Below, in pieces: positions 52,185-61,096 of a DNA stretch of 64,000 nt. A program made the translations under genes and the position numbers. Numbering within the stretch: position 1 is the stretch's first letter; each line of letters opens with the position of its first letter. This stretch comes from Acidovorax sp. MR-S7 (GTDB lineage: Bacteria; Pseudomonadota; Gammaproteobacteria; Burkholderiales; Burkholderiaceae_C). The DNA is taken from positions 1-64,000 of the forward strand of contig NZ_DF238933.1 of NCBI RefSeq assembly GCF_000400995.2. Direction: 5' to 3'. Under the pieces are notes generated by a model. That model saw only the letters and a program-made list of their open reading frames with translations, was not told where the DNA came from and made no database searches.

Positions 52185-53156
52185 TCACTCCGGGTGGATG
52201 TTCTGCTCGCGCACCACCTGGGTGAACTGCCGGATCTCGCGCGCCACCAGCGCGTCCAGCGCCTCGGGCGGCGCGCCTGCGATGCGTCCGGCCTGCGACT
52301 CCATGCGCGTCTTCGTGGCCGGGTCCTGCAGCGCGGCCACCGTGGCCGCGTGCAGCTTGCGCACGACGGCGTCGGGCGCGGCGCGCGGCACGAAGGTGCC
52401 GATCCAGGTGTCGGACTCGTAGCCCGGAACCGACTCCGCGATGGTGCCCACGTCCGGCAGCAGCGGCGAGCGTTCGGCGGACGTGACGGCGATGGCCTTG
52501 AGCTTGCCGCTGCGGATGTGGGGCAGGGCGGCGCTCAGCGTGCCGATCATGGCCGGCACCTGGTTGCCCACCACGTCGCTGATGGCCGGGCCCGCGCCGC
52601 GGTAGGGCACGTGCTCCAGCGGCAGCTTGGCCATGGACTGCAGCAGGCCGCCCGCCAGGTGCCCCGGCGAACCGATGCCGCCCGAGGCGTATTGCCGGTA
52701 CTGCGCATCGCGCCGCACCAGCTCGAGCCACTGCGCCAGGTTGCCCGCGGGCACGGACGGGTGCACCGCGACGACCTGCGGCAGCGCGCCTATGAGCGTG
52801 ACGCCGCGCAGGTCGCGCTCGGTGTTGAAGGGCAGCGAGGGGTAGAGCGCCTGGTTGATGCTGTGCGAGGACACCGCGAACAGCACGGTGTAGCCATCGG
52901 CCGGCGACTTGGCCACGTAGTCGGTGGCGATGGTGCCGCCCGCGCCCGCCTTGTTCTCCACGATGACGGTCTGGCCCAGCGCCTGGCCGAGCCGGGCGTT
53001 GAGCGAGCGCGCGATGGTGTCGGAGCCTCCGCCGGGGGCGAAGGTCACGACCAGGCGCACGGGCTGGCGCGCAGGGTAGTCCTGCTGCGCGGTCGCGGCG
53101 GAGCAGAAGGCCGCGAGGGCGGCGGTGCAAAGGGCTGTGGCCCAGGCATGTCTCAT
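52185..53156 (-). CDS. Bug-family tripartite tricarboxylate-type solute receptor (second)
   Basis: A 323-residue Bug/TctC-like binding protein. The signal peptide (about 1-23: MRHAWATALCTAALAAFCSA) precedes the mature family core with LVVTFAPGGGSDTIARSLNA and VENKAGAGGTIATDYVAKSPADGYT. PYRGAGPAISDVVGNQVPAM lies further on. It shares only family-level similarity with the neighbouring Bug at 51209. It lies downstream of LysR, CoA-transferase and crotonase-like genes on the same strand, so its ligand is likely the acid activated by that CoA transferase; this is inference. ATG 53154-53156 has an AAGGAGA ribosome site. Confidence 0.88.
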   Translation of the reverse strand: MRHAWATALCTAALAAFCSAATAQQDYPARQPVRLVVTFAPGGGSDTIARSLNARLGQALGQTVIVENKAGAGGTIATDYVAKSPADGYTVLFAVSSHSINQALYPSLPFNTERDLRGVTLIGALPQVVAVHPSVPAGNLAQWLELVRRDAQYRQYASGGIGSPGHLAGGLLQSMAKLPLEHVPYRGAGPAISDVVGNQVPAMIGTLSAALPHIRSGKLKAIAVTSAERSPLLPDVGTIAESVPGYESDTWIGTFVPRAAPDAVVRKLHAATVAALQDPATKTRMESQAGRIAGAPPEALDALVAREIRQFTQVVREQNIHPE

Positions 53157-53249
53157 GTGCTTGTCTCCTTGTCGTTGGGGCTGCCGGGCGCGGTGCGCGG
53201 GGCTGGCCGGCAAGGGCAATGTAGGCAGGGGCGGGCGCGCTGACCAGTA

Positions 53250-53280
53250 CGGAATCCTGCTACCGGTATAGCGGCGCGCA
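53250..53280. promoter_or_regulatory. Candidate LysR binding site upstream of the second Bug gene
   Basis: GCTACCGGTATAGC (near-palindrome) is followed by GGC. The minus strand reads GCCGCTATACCGGTA then, 6 bases on, TTCC. Upstream of the crotonase-like gene GCCGCTATA-GGTA-TTTCC occurs at 56403-56420. The shared 9-mer and flanks suggest one regulator, probably the LysR gene between them. Confidence 0.3.
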
Positions 53281-53296
53281 ATGGCTGGCGCGGCTT

Positions 53297-54241
53297 TCAG
53301 GACCGCTGCGGGGCGGGCGGCAGGCGCGCGCCGTCCCACTGGCGCGTCTGCACGAGCTGGGCCGCCACGTCGCGCACGACCGCGCGCACGCAGGCGCTGG
53401 CGGGCGACAGCGGGTTGAGCCGCGAGTGCGCGAGCGATGCGCAGCGCACCAGGCGCGGCTCTATCACCGTCTGCCGCAGCCACTGCGAGGCCGCATGCCA
53501 GGCCAGCGCGGAGTGCGGCACGATGGTGCCCGCGCCGCCTTGCGCCACCATCGACAGCACGGTCTGGATGGAGCTGGCCTCGCCCTTGATGAGCGGGGCC
53601 ACGCCCGCTTCGGCAAACGCGCCGTCCACGATGCGGCGCAGCGTGGTGGCGTGCGTGGTGAGCATGAGCGGCACCTGCGCCAGCGCGGGCAGCGCGACGC
53701 TGCGGCCACAGCGCAGCAGCGCGGCCTTGCGTGGCTGCACGAAATACAGGTATTCGTCCACCAGCGGCACGCACTCGATGCCGGGCATGGCCGCGTCGTC
53801 CACCAGCACGCTCAAGTCCACGCGCTCGTTGAGCAATTGCGCAGCCAGGTAGGCGCTGGGGCTTTCGTGGATCTCCAGCGACACCTGCGGAAAGCGCTCC
53901 TCCAGCGCCGCGATGAGCGGGCCCACGAGCACCATGGCGATGCTCGAAGGCAGTCCGAGCTTGACCCGGCCGTTGATCTCGCTGGCGGTGGCGCGCACCA
54001 CGTTGCGTGTCTCGGCCGCGAGCTTGAGGATGTGCTGCGCGTGGCGGTACAGCGCCAGGCCCGCGTCGGTGGGCGTGACGCCCTTCACGCTGCGCTGCAG
54101 GAGCTGCACGCCCAGCTCGTCCTCGAGCTGCGTCATCTGCTGGCTGAGCGCCGGCTGCACGATGTGCACCAGCGCCGCCGCGCGCGACAGCGAGCCGCTA
54201 TCGACGATGGCGACGAAGTAGCGAAGCTGGCGCAGTTCCAT
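53297..54241 (-). CDS. LysR-family transcriptional regulator (nitrogen-assimilation/Cbl-like branch)
   Basis: A 314-residue LysR regulator with an N-terminal helix-turn-helix (MELRQLRYFVAIVDSGSLSR, then VQPALSQQMTQLEDELG). The effector domain covers about 90-300. The first 60 residues are of the type found in regulators of Bug/CoA-transferase clusters. It is between the CoA transferase (57 bases upstream) and the Bug gene (140 bases downstream), all leftward. It probably controls these genes; two similar candidate sites, upstream of Bug and of the crotonase-like gene, support this weakly. Confidence 0.87.
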   Translation of the reverse strand: MELRQLRYFVAIVDSGSLSRAAALVHIVQPALSQQMTQLEDELGVQLLQRSVKGVTPTDAGLALYRHAQHILKLAAETRNVVRATASEINGRVKLGLPSSIAMVLVGPLIAALEERFPQVSLEIHESPSAYLAAQLLNERVDLSVLVDDAAMPGIECVPLVDEYLYFVQPRKAALLRCGRSVALPALAQVPLMLTTHATTLRRIVDGAFAEAGVAPLIKGEASSIQTVLSMVAQGGAGTIVPHSALAWHAASQWLRQTVIEPRLVRCASLAHSRLNPLSPASACVRAVVRDVAAQLVQTRQWDGARLPPAPQRS

Positions 54242-54298
54242 GGGCGGTGTGCAAGGCAGGCATGTCGCTGCCGATGGTAGGGCCTGCCGCGGCCGCGG

Positions 54299-55522
54299 TC
54301 ATTCTCCAGGGCCGTGACGGTGCTGGGCCACCACGCCGCTGGCGAGCCAGCCGTCGATCGCCGAGCGCGCGTAGCCCATGTCCTGCAGCACCTGCACCGT
54401 GTGCTGGCCGTACAGCGGCGGCGGCAGGCGCATGCTGCCCTCGCGCAGCCCGTCCATGCGCACGGGGTTGCCCACCTGGCACAGGGCGCCGAGTTCGGGG
54501 TGTTCGATGGTTTCCACCATCCGGCAGTGCTGCACCTGCGGGTCGGCGAACACGTCGTCCAGCCGGTTGATGGGGCCGGCGGGGATGCCCTGCGCCACCA
54601 TGGCCTGCGTCCATTCGGCGCGCGGGCGCAGGCGCAGGCGCTCTTCCAGCAGCGCCTTGAGCTCCATGCGGTGCTGGATGCGCGCGGCGTTGTTGAGAAA
54701 GCGCGCATCCCCCGCCAGGTGCTCCAGACCCAGCAGCCGCGCCAGCTTGAGCCACTGCTCCTGCGTGGCGCTGCCGATGTTGAGCGGGCCGTCCTGCGCC
54801 TCGAACACGCCGTAGGGCGCGATCACCGGGTGCACGTTGCCCACCGGCGCGGGCACGTCGCCCAGCGACAGGTAGCGTTGCCCCTGCACGCTGAGCAGCG
54901 CGACCAGGCTGGCCAGCAGCGAGGTCTCCACCTTCTGGCCCTGGCCCGTGGCCTGGCGCCGGATCACCGCGCCGAGGATGCCGATGGCCGTCCACATGCC
55001 CGAGGTCAGGTCGCCGATGGCCACGCCCACGCGCTGAGGCCCCGACTGCGGCGTGCCGGTGAAGCTCATGAAGCCCGAGAAGCCCTGCGCGATCTGGTCG
55101 AACCCGGGCCACTGCCCGCGCGGCCCGTCGCTGCCGAAGCCGGTGATGCTGCCCCAGATGAGGCCGGGATTGCGCGCCTGCAGATCCTCCTGCGCCATGC
55201 CCATCTCGGCCATCACGCCGGCGCGGAAGTTCTCCACGAGGATGTCCGCACGCAGCGCCATGTCGCGCACGATGCCCAGACCCTCGGGGTGGCGGAAGTT
55301 CACCGCCACGCTCTTCTTGTTGCGGTTGCCCGAGAGGTAGTACACGCTGGTGTCCCCCGCGAAGGGGCCCCACTGGCGCACCATGTCGCCGTGCGGTGCG
55401 GGCTCCACCTTGATGACCTCGGCGCCGAGGTCGCCCAGGATCATGGAGCAGAAGGGGCCCGAGAGCGCGCGCGACAGGTCGAGCACGCGCAGGCCGGCGA
55501 GAGGCAGGGACGAGGGCGTCAT
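54299..55522 (-). CDS. CaiB/BaiF family (type III) CoA transferase
   Basis: A 407-residue family III CoA transferase, moving CoA between carboxylic acids. The N-terminal pattern LAGLRVLDLSRALSGPFCSMILGDLGAEVIKVE (given in parts: LAGLRVLDLSRALSGPFCSM, ILGDLGAEVIKVE) is diagnostic. The catalytic Asp is the one in VGVAIGDLTSGMWTAIGIL, about residue 170. The donor/acceptor pair cannot be read from sequence. Downstream of a crotonase-like gene by 28 bases and followed by LysR and Bug, it suggests uptake, CoA activation and breakdown of an organic acid. Confidence 0.9.
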   Translation of the reverse strand: MTPSSLPLAGLRVLDLSRALSGPFCSMILGDLGAEVIKVEPAPHGDMVRQWGPFAGDTSVYYLSGNRNKKSVAVNFRHPEGLGIVRDMALRADILVENFRAGVMAEMGMAQEDLQARNPGLIWGSITGFGSDGPRGQWPGFDQIAQGFSGFMSFTGTPQSGPQRVGVAIGDLTSGMWTAIGILGAVIRRQATGQGQKVETSLLASLVALLSVQGQRYLSLGDVPAPVGNVHPVIAPYGVFEAQDGPLNIGSATQEQWLKLARLLGLEHLAGDARFLNNAARIQHRMELKALLEERLRLRPRAEWTQAMVAQGIPAGPINRLDDVFADPQVQHCRMVETIEHPELGALCQVGNPVRMDGLREGSMRLPPPLYGQHTVQVLQDMGYARSAIDGWLASGVVAQHRHGPGE

Positions 55523-55550
55523 GGCGGAATGGCGTGGGAAGTGATGCGGG

Positions 55551-56351
55551 TCAGCGTCCGGCGAACACCGGCGTGGTCTTGTCGAGGAAGGCGCGGATGC
55601 CGGTGCGGTAGTCCTGCGTGTCGGCGAAGGCGTAGCTGGCCAGGCGCTCCGCGTGCGTCACGGGCGAGGGGTCGCGCGCCAGGCGGCGCAGCTGCCGCTT
55701 GTGCTCGCGCGCGGCCAGCGGCGCGCCGGCGGCGATGCGCTGCGCGGCGGCCATCGCCTCGGCCTCGGCATGGGCGTCGTCCACCACGCGCGTGAGCAGG
55801 CCCTTGGCCAGCGCCTCGGGCGCGTCCAGCATGCGGCCTTCGTAGAGCAGTTCGGCCGCCACGGCGGCACCGGCCAGGCGCACGAGCGCCTGCGTCTCGC
55901 CCAGCGCCAGCGAGAAGCCCAGGGTGTTGACGGGAATGCCCAGGCGCGCGCTCCGGCCCGCGATGCGCAGGTCGCAGACCGCGGCGATCTCCAGCCCGCC
56001 CCCGGCGCAGGCACCCTGGATCAGCGCCACCACCGGCACCGGGCAGCCGTGGAGGGCGGTGAGTGCGCCCAGCACCGTATCCTCATGGAAGGCCGTGACC
56101 TGCGCGCGCGTGCTGCGCACCTGCGCAAACTCTCCGATGTCGGCTCCTGCCGCGAAGCCCTCGGCGCCGTGCCCGCGCACGACGACGCAGCGCAGCGCGG
56201 TGTCGTCCGACAGGCGCTCGAATGCGGTGCGCAGCGCGTTCCACATGGCCACCGTCAATGCGTTGCGCTTGCCGGGATTGGCGATGGTCACCGTCGCCAC
56301 GGGCCCCTGCATGCAGACCTCGATCCGCCCTCTGTCCGTCGTTTTGTTCAT
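55551..56351 (-). CDS. Crotonase-superfamily enzyme (enoyl-CoA hydratase/isomerase-like)
   Basis: A 266-residue crotonase-fold protein. The CoA-binding and oxyanion regions are visible: NPGKRNALTVAMWNAL near 25-40, AAGADIGEFA near 68-77 and GACAGGGLEIAAVCDLRIA near 112-130, with the first catalytic-type Glu. The block that in true hydratases reads PE-x-x-LG is LGIPVNTLG here, so the second catalytic Glu is absent. It may therefore be an isomerase, thioesterase, decarboxylase or other crotonase rather than a hydratase. Start 56351 (MNKTT) and 56360 (MRAMNKTT) are both possible. It leads a leftward cluster with a CoA transferase. Confidence 0.85.
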   Translation of the reverse strand: MNKTTDRGRIEVCMQGPVATVTIANPGKRNALTVAMWNALRTAFERLSDDTALRCVVVRGHGAEGFAAGADIGEFAQVRSTRAQVTAFHEDTVLGALTALHGCPVPVVALIQGACAGGGLEIAAVCDLRIAGRSARLGIPVNTLGFSLALGETQALVRLAGAAVAAELLYEGRMLDAPEALAKGLLTRVVDDAHAEAEAMAAAQRIAAGAPLAAREHKRQLRRLARDPSPVTHAERLASYAFADTQDYRTGIRAFLDKTTPVFAGR

Positions 56352-56402
56352 GGCGCGCATCGTAGGAATGCACGGCGGCCGCGAAAACTACCGTTTCGCA
56401 AT

Positions 56403-56420
56403 GCCGCTATAGGTATTTCC
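56403..56420. promoter_or_regulatory. Candidate LysR site upstream of the crotonase-like gene
   Basis: GCCGCTATAGGTATTTCC shares GCCGCTATA and GGTA with the site near 53261-53275 upstream of the Bug gene of the same cluster. It lies about 55 bases upstream of the crotonase-like start. Evidence is similarity and position only. Confidence 0.3.
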
Positions 56421-56440
56421 GATGGCTGGGGATGTGGGTC

Positions 56441-56489
56441 GAATCGGTCTCCAGCGCTTTACCACCAAGCGCTGGCAGCTATGGTTTCA
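56441..56489 (-). repeat. Interspersed repeat copy 10
   Basis: On the minus strand: ACCATAGCTGCCAGCGCTT, 7 nt, AAGCGCTGGAGACC, GATTC. It lies between the stop of the molybdopterin oxidoreductase (56494) and the crotonase-like promoter. The 3' tail is shorter than in other copies. Confidence 0.82.
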
Positions 56490-56493
56490 GTAG

Positions 56494-58539
56494 TCAGGCG
56501 CCCGTGGCACGCTCCACCTCCACCACGCAGTCGTAGAACGTGGGTGCCGCGCCCAGGTCGGTCAGGGCCTGGCTGGTCAGCTCGTTGACGTTGGTGCCGT
56601 TGGGCCCGAGCTTGCGCCACCAGATGCCCAGGCCGTTGACCACGCCGGGGCGGGCGCGCTCGCTCACTGCCGCATGGCATTCATAGCTGCCGCGGCCGTT
56701 GAACACGCGCACCAGGCCGCCGTCCTGGACGCCGCGCGGGGCCGCGTCGTCGGGGTGGATCTCCAGCACGGGCCGGCCCTCGATGCCGCGCAGGCTCTGC
56801 ACGTTCACGAACGTGGAGTTGAGGAAGTTGCGCGCGGGCGGCGAGATCATCGCCAGCGGGTAGCGTTCCGAGCTGCCGGGCGCCTCGTGGTTGGGAACGT
56901 AGCCGGGCAGCGGATCGAGTCCCTGGGCGGCCAGCCGCGCGCTGTGGATCTCGCACTTGCCCGAGGGCGTGGGGAAGTTGCCTTCGGCAAACGGCGCGTC
57001 GGGCACGGGCAGGGGGGTGAAGCCGTCCTTGAGCAGCCGCTCGAAATCGACGGCCTCGCCGTAGGCCTGGCGGCAGAGTTCCTCGTCGCTGTCGGAAAAG
57101 CACGGCTCGGTGAAGCCCATGCGCGCGGCCAGGTCGCGGAAGATCTGTGCGTTGCTGCGCGCCTCGCCCAGGGGCGGGATCGCCGGGCGGTTGAGCAGCA
57201 CGTCGGTATGGCCGTAGGACAGGTGCACGTCCCAGTGCTCGAGCTGCGTGGTGGCGGGCAGGATGTAGTCGGCGTAGTCGGCCGTGTCGGTATGGAAGTG
57301 CTCCAGCACCACGGTGAACAGGTCCTCGCGCGCGAAGCCCTGCACCACCTTGGCGGAGTCTGGCGCCACGGCCACGGGGTTGCTGTTGTAGATCACCAGG
57401 GCCTGGAGGGAGTCGCCGCGCAGCAGGTCGTCGCCGATGGTCACCATGTTGACGGTGCGCGGCTGGCGCCCGGCCAGCAGGTCGGGGCGCTGGAGCTGCG
57501 CGCGCTGCACCGGGTAGTGCCCTGAGCTGGAGAACAGCAGGCCGCCCGCGCGGTGGCGCCACGCACCGGTGAGCGCGGGCAGGCAGGCGATGGCGCGCGT
57601 GGCGTTGCCGCCGCCGTGGGCGCGCTGCATCCCGTAGTTGAGGCGGATGGCGGCGGGCTGCGTCGTGCCGTAGTCCTGCGCCAGGCGGCGGATCTGCTCC
57701 ACGGGCAGGCCGCAGACTTCGGCCGCGCGCTCGGGCGGCCACTCCAGCGCGCGCTCGCGCAGGCCCTCCCAGCCGATGGCGTGGCGGGCGATGTAGTCGT
57801 GGTCGAGCCAGTCGTTCCTCACCAGCTCGTGCATCAGCGCCAGGGCCAGTGCGGCGTCGGTGCCGGGGAGGAGCTGCAGGTGTTCGTGGCACTTCTCGGC
57901 CGTCTCGGTGCGGCGCGGGTCGATGCACACCAGGCGCGCGCCGTCGCGCTTGGCCTGCTGGGCGATGCGCCAGAAGTGCAGGTTGCTGCCGATGGAGTTG
58001 CTGCCCCAGATGAGGATGAGTTTGGCCTCCGCGAAGAACTCCACCTTCATGCCCACCTTGCCGCCCAGCGTGTGCATGAGCCCTTCGCCGCCGGCCGTGG
58101 AGCAGATGCTGCGATGGAGCAGCGAGGCGCCCAGGCGGTGGAAGAAGCGCCGGTCCATGCTCTCGCCCTGCACCAAGCCCATGGTGCCGGCGTAGCTGTA
58201 GGGCAGGATGGCCTGCGGGTCGCGCGCGGCGATGGCCGTGAGGCGCGCGGCGATGTCCGCCAGCGCCTCGTCCCACGAGACGGGCGCGAACTGGCCGCTG
58301 CCCTTGGGGCCGGTGCGCCTGAGCGGCGTGAGGATGCGCTCGGGGTGGTGCGTGCGCTCGGCGTACTTCGATACCTTGGCGCACAGCACGCCGCCCGTCT
58401 GTGCATGGGCGGGGTTGCCCTGCACGCGCACGGCGCGGCCGTTCTCCACGGTGGTCAGCAGGGCGCAGGTGTCGGGGCAGTCGTGCGGGCAGGCGCCGCG
58501 TACCTGGACGGGGTCGGCGATGGGGGCGGTCGTGGTCAT
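56494..58539 (-). CDS. Molybdopterin-dependent oxidoreductase (DMSO-reductase superfamily)
   Basis: A 681-residue bis-MGD molybdenum enzyme. The N-terminal [4Fe-4S] ligands are C17, C21, C25 and C53 (CPHDCPDTC, VLCAK). The segment ICSTAGGEG, near residue 145, carries the likely Cys Mo ligand. C-terminal MoPterin-binding blocks include GKCEIHS and NFLNSTFVNV with EIHPDDAAPRGV. There is no Tat signal, so the enzyme is probably cytoplasmic. No partner subunit is adjacent and the substrate is unknown; this short form is often called an uncharacterised formate-dehydrogenase-like or thiosulfate-reductase-like protein. ATG 58537-58539 begins the homologous region. It is divergent from an amino-acid-type binding protein. 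Confidence 0.85.
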   Translation of the reverse strand: MTTTAPIADPVQVRGACPHDCPDTCALLTTVENGRAVRVQGNPAHAQTGGVLCAKVSKYAERTHHPERILTPLRRTGPKGSGQFAPVSWDEALADIAARLTAIAARDPQAILPYSYAGTMGLVQGESMDRRFFHRLGASLLHRSICSTAGGEGLMHTLGGKVGMKVEFFAEAKLILIWGSNSIGSNLHFWRIAQQAKRDGARLVCIDPRRTETAEKCHEHLQLLPGTDAALALALMHELVRNDWLDHDYIARHAIGWEGLRERALEWPPERAAEVCGLPVEQIRRLAQDYGTTQPAAIRLNYGMQRAHGGGNATRAIACLPALTGAWRHRAGGLLFSSSGHYPVQRAQLQRPDLLAGRQPRTVNMVTIGDDLLRGDSLQALVIYNSNPVAVAPDSAKVVQGFAREDLFTVVLEHFHTDTADYADYILPATTQLEHWDVHLSYGHTDVLLNRPAIPPLGEARSNAQIFRDLAARMGFTEPCFSDSDEELCRQAYGEAVDFERLLKDGFTPLPVPDAPFAEGNFPTPSGKCEIHSARLAAQGLDPLPGYVPNHEAPGSSERYPLAMISPPARNFLNSTFVNVQSLRGIEGRPVLEIHPDDAAPRGVQDGGLVRVFNGRGSYECHAAVSERARPGVVNGLGIWWRKLGPNGTNVNELTSQALTDLGAAPTFYDCVVEVERATGA

Positions 58540-58633
58540 GGCGGTTTCTCGGGGGTGGCCGCTACACTCGTTCACGCGGGTGTTTCACGGCAGGATGCGC
58601 CGGCGGGCGCGATCGACAAGGAGGGATTTCACC

Positions 58634-59785
58634 ATGATGCAGCAGGTTCTGGGGCGCAGGCAGTTTTCCGTGGGTCTGGGTGCGGCGGCGCTGGCGGGGT
58701 TTCCGGCGGTGCACGCGCAGGGCGAAGGGCGCATCGTGCTGGGCCAGTCGGCGGCGCTCACGGGCGCGGCGGGGCAGCTCGGCGTGCAATTCCAGGCCGG
58801 CGCGAAGCTGGCCTTCGATCAGGCCAACGCGCATGGCGGCATCGGCCGGCGCAGCATCGAGATCCGCGCGCTGGACGACGGCTACGAGCCCGACCGCTGC
58901 GCCGAGAACACGCGCAAGCTCATCGCCGACGACGTGTTCGCGCTGTTCGGCTACATTGGCACGCCCACCAGCCTCGCGGCCCTGCCGCTGTTCACGCAGG
59001 CCCGGGTGCCGTTCTTCGCACCCTTCACGGGCGCGCCAGGGCTGCGCAAGCCGTTCAACCGGCTGATCTTCCACGTGCGCGCCTCCTACGACGACGAGAC
59101 CGAACTCATGGTGCGCCAGCTCACCCATCTGGGCCTCACGCGCATCGGCGTGTTCCACCAGAACGACAGCTACGGCCAGGCCGGTCTGGACGGGGTGACG
59201 AAGGCGCTGGCCGCGCGCAAGCTCGCGCCCGTGGCCACGGGCACGGTGGAGCGCAATTCGGACAACGTCGCCGCCGCGGTGCAAAAGCTCGTGGCCGCCC
59301 GGCCCGAGGCCATCGTGCAGGTCAGCACCTACGCCTCGTGCGCGGCCTTCGTGCGCGCGGCGCGCAAGGCGGGTTACGGCGGGACGTTCTACAACGTGTC
59401 CTTCGTGGGCACCCAGGCGCTGGCCGACGCGCTGGGCGCAGACGGCGCGGGCGTGGTGGTGTCGCAGGTCGTGCCCTCGCCCTACCAGAGTTCGCGGCAG
59501 ATCACGCGCGAATTCCACGACGCCATCAAGAAGGGCGGCGCCGGCGTGCAGGCCAACTACTCCAGCATGGAGGGCTACCTGGCCGCGCGCGTGTTCATCG
59601 AGGGCCTGCGCAATGCGCACGCGCAAAGCGGCGGCAAGCTCACGCGCGATGCGCTGGTGGCCGGTCTGGAGTCGGTCAACGGGCAGGTGGGCGGCTTCCA
59701 GGTGGCTTTCAGTGGCGCCGACCACGAGGGCTCGCGCTTCGTGGAGATGTCCATGCTCACCGGAGACGGCCGCGTGCGCACCTGA
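58634..59785 (+). CDS. ABC transporter substrate-binding protein (branched-chain amino acid/amide type)
   Basis: A 383-residue periplasmic binding protein of the Leu/Ile/Val-binding (LivJ-like, HAAT) family. The N-terminus has a Tat-type signal with GRRQFSVGLG and ends near AVHAQG. The mature part opens IVLGQSAALTGAAGQLGVQFQ, followed by GGIGRRSIEIRALDDGYEP, a pattern of this family. No LivF/G/H/M genes are adjacent, so it must share a transporter or act as a stand-alone receptor. ATG 58634 has AAGGAGGG upstream. TACACT at 58563-58568 is a likely -10 box. Confidence 0.87.
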   Translation: MMQQVLGRRQFSVGLGAAALAGFPAVHAQGEGRIVLGQSAALTGAAGQLGVQFQAGAKLAFDQANAHGGIGRRSIEIRALDDGYEPDRCAENTRKLIADDVFALFGYIGTPTSLAALPLFTQARVPFFAPFTGAPGLRKPFNRLIFHVRASYDDETELMVRQLTHLGLTRIGVFHQNDSYGQAGLDGVTKALAARKLAPVATGTVERNSDNVAAAVQKLVAARPEAIVQVSTYASCAAFVRAARKAGYGGTFYNVSFVGTQALADALGADGAGVVVSQVVPSPYQSSRQITREFHDAIKKGGAGVQANYSSMEGYLAARVFIEGLRNAHAQSGGKLTRDALVAGLESVNGQVGGFQVAFSGADHEGSRFVEMSMLTGDGRVRT

Positions 59786-59858
59786 GGAAGACAAGCCTTG
59801 GCCTGGCAGGGTTGCGGAGGCGCGGCTAGACTGTGGCTTCCCAAGGAAGACTCCCGCC

Positions 59859-61064
59859 ATGAAAGTCATTGACTCCATCGTTGCCGACGCGGCAGCCATC
59901 GCCGCCGTGCGGCGCGACATCCACGCCCATCCCGAACTGTGCTTCCAGGAAGTGCGCACCGCCGACGTGATCGCGGCGCAGCTCACCGAATGGGGCATTC
60001 CCATCCACCGCGGCCTGGGCACCACCGGCGTGGTGGGCATCGTGCACGGCCGCGACGGCGGCGCCTGCGGCCGCGCCGTGGGCCTGCGCGCCGACATCGA
60101 CGCGCTGCCCATGCAGGAATTCAACACCTTCGCCCACGCCAGCAAGCATGTGGGCAAGATGCACGCCTGCGGCCACGACGGCCACACCGCCATGCTGCTC
60201 GCGGCGGCCAAGTATTTCTCCAGGCACCGCGACTTCGACGGCACCGTCTACCTGATCTTCCAGCCCGCCGAGGAAGGCGGCGGCGGCGCGCGCGAGATGA
60301 TCAAGGACGGCCTGTTCGAGCAGTTCCCCATGCAGGCCGTCTTCGGCATGCACAACTGGCCCGGCATGCCCGTGGGTACGTTCGCCGTCAGCGCGGGGCC
60401 GGTGATGGCGTCCTCCAACGAGTTCAAGATCACCATCCGCGGCAAGGGCGCGCACGGCGCCATGCCGCACCTGGGTATCGACCCCGTGCCCGTGGCCTGC
60501 CAGATGGTGCAGGCTTTCCAGACCATCATCAGCCGCAACAAGAAGCCCATCGAGGCCGGTGTGATCTCCGTCACCATGATCCACACCGGCGAGGCCACCA
60601 ATGTCGTGCCCGACAGCTGCGAGATGCAGGGTACGGTGCGCACCTTCACCATCGAGCTGCTGGACATGATCGAGCGGCGCATGCGACAGGTGGCCGAGCA
60701 CACCTGCGCGGCCTTCGAGGCCACGTGCGAATTCGAGTTCGTGCGCAACTACCCGCCCACGATCAACTCCCCGGCCGAAGCCGAGTTCGCGCGCCGCGTG
60801 ATGGCCGGCATCGTGGGCGAGGACAAGGTGTTGGCGCAGGAGCCCACGGGCGGCGCCGAGGATTTCTCCTTCATGCTGCAGGCCAAGCCCGGCGCCTACG
60901 TGTTCATCGCCAACGGCGACGGCACGCACCGCGACATGGGCCACGGCGGCGGCCCCTGCACGCTGCACAACCCGAGCTACGACTTCAACGACGACCTGAT
61001 CCCGCTGGGCGGCACCTACTGGGTGGAGCTGGCGCGGCAATGGCTGGCGAACCCGACGGCTTAA
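59859..61064 (+). CDS. M20-family amidohydrolase (hippurate hydrolase-like)
   Basis: A 401-residue metal-dependent amidohydrolase of the M20D family (hippurate hydrolase / N-acyl-amino-acid or IAA-amino-acid hydrolases). Metal-binding blocks are in order: IHAHPELCFQE, GLRADIDALPM, HACGHDGHTAML, QPAEEGGGGARE (catalytic and metal Glu pair) and GGAEDFSFML. A lid domain with IRGKGAHGAMPHLGIDP is present. The substrate is not determined; hippurate would give benzoate and glycine. It follows the amino-acid-type binding protein by 73 bases, so the two may handle the same amide. TAGACT near 59828 may be a separate -10 box. Confidence 0.9.
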   Translation: MKVIDSIVADAAAIAAVRRDIHAHPELCFQEVRTADVIAAQLTEWGIPIHRGLGTTGVVGIVHGRDGGACGRAVGLRADIDALPMQEFNTFAHASKHVGKMHACGHDGHTAMLLAAAKYFSRHRDFDGTVYLIFQPAEEGGGGAREMIKDGLFEQFPMQAVFGMHNWPGMPVGTFAVSAGPVMASSNEFKITIRGKGAHGAMPHLGIDPVPVACQMVQAFQTIISRNKKPIEAGVISVTMIHTGEATNVVPDSCEMQGTVRTFTIELLDMIERRMRQVAEHTCAAFEATCEFEFVRNYPPTINSPAEAEFARRVMAGIVGEDKVLAQEPTGGAEDFSFMLQAKPGAYVFIANGDGTHRDMGHGGGPCTLHNPSYDFNDDLIPLGGTYWVELARQWLANPTA

Positions 61065-61068
61065 AAAA

Positions 61069-61096
61069 GAACGGTCGTTCGCACTCTGGCTACACT
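61069..61096 (+). promoter_or_regulatory. Promoter and candidate TetR-type operator of the acyl-CoA-binding protein gene
   Basis: GAACG-GT-CGTTC (61069-61080) is an inverted repeat of the kind bound by TetR regulators of fatty-acid degradation in Burkholderiales (recalled similarity, not checked). TACACT at 61091-61096 is a good -10 box, and the operator would cover the -35 position, implying repression. Confidence 0.4.
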
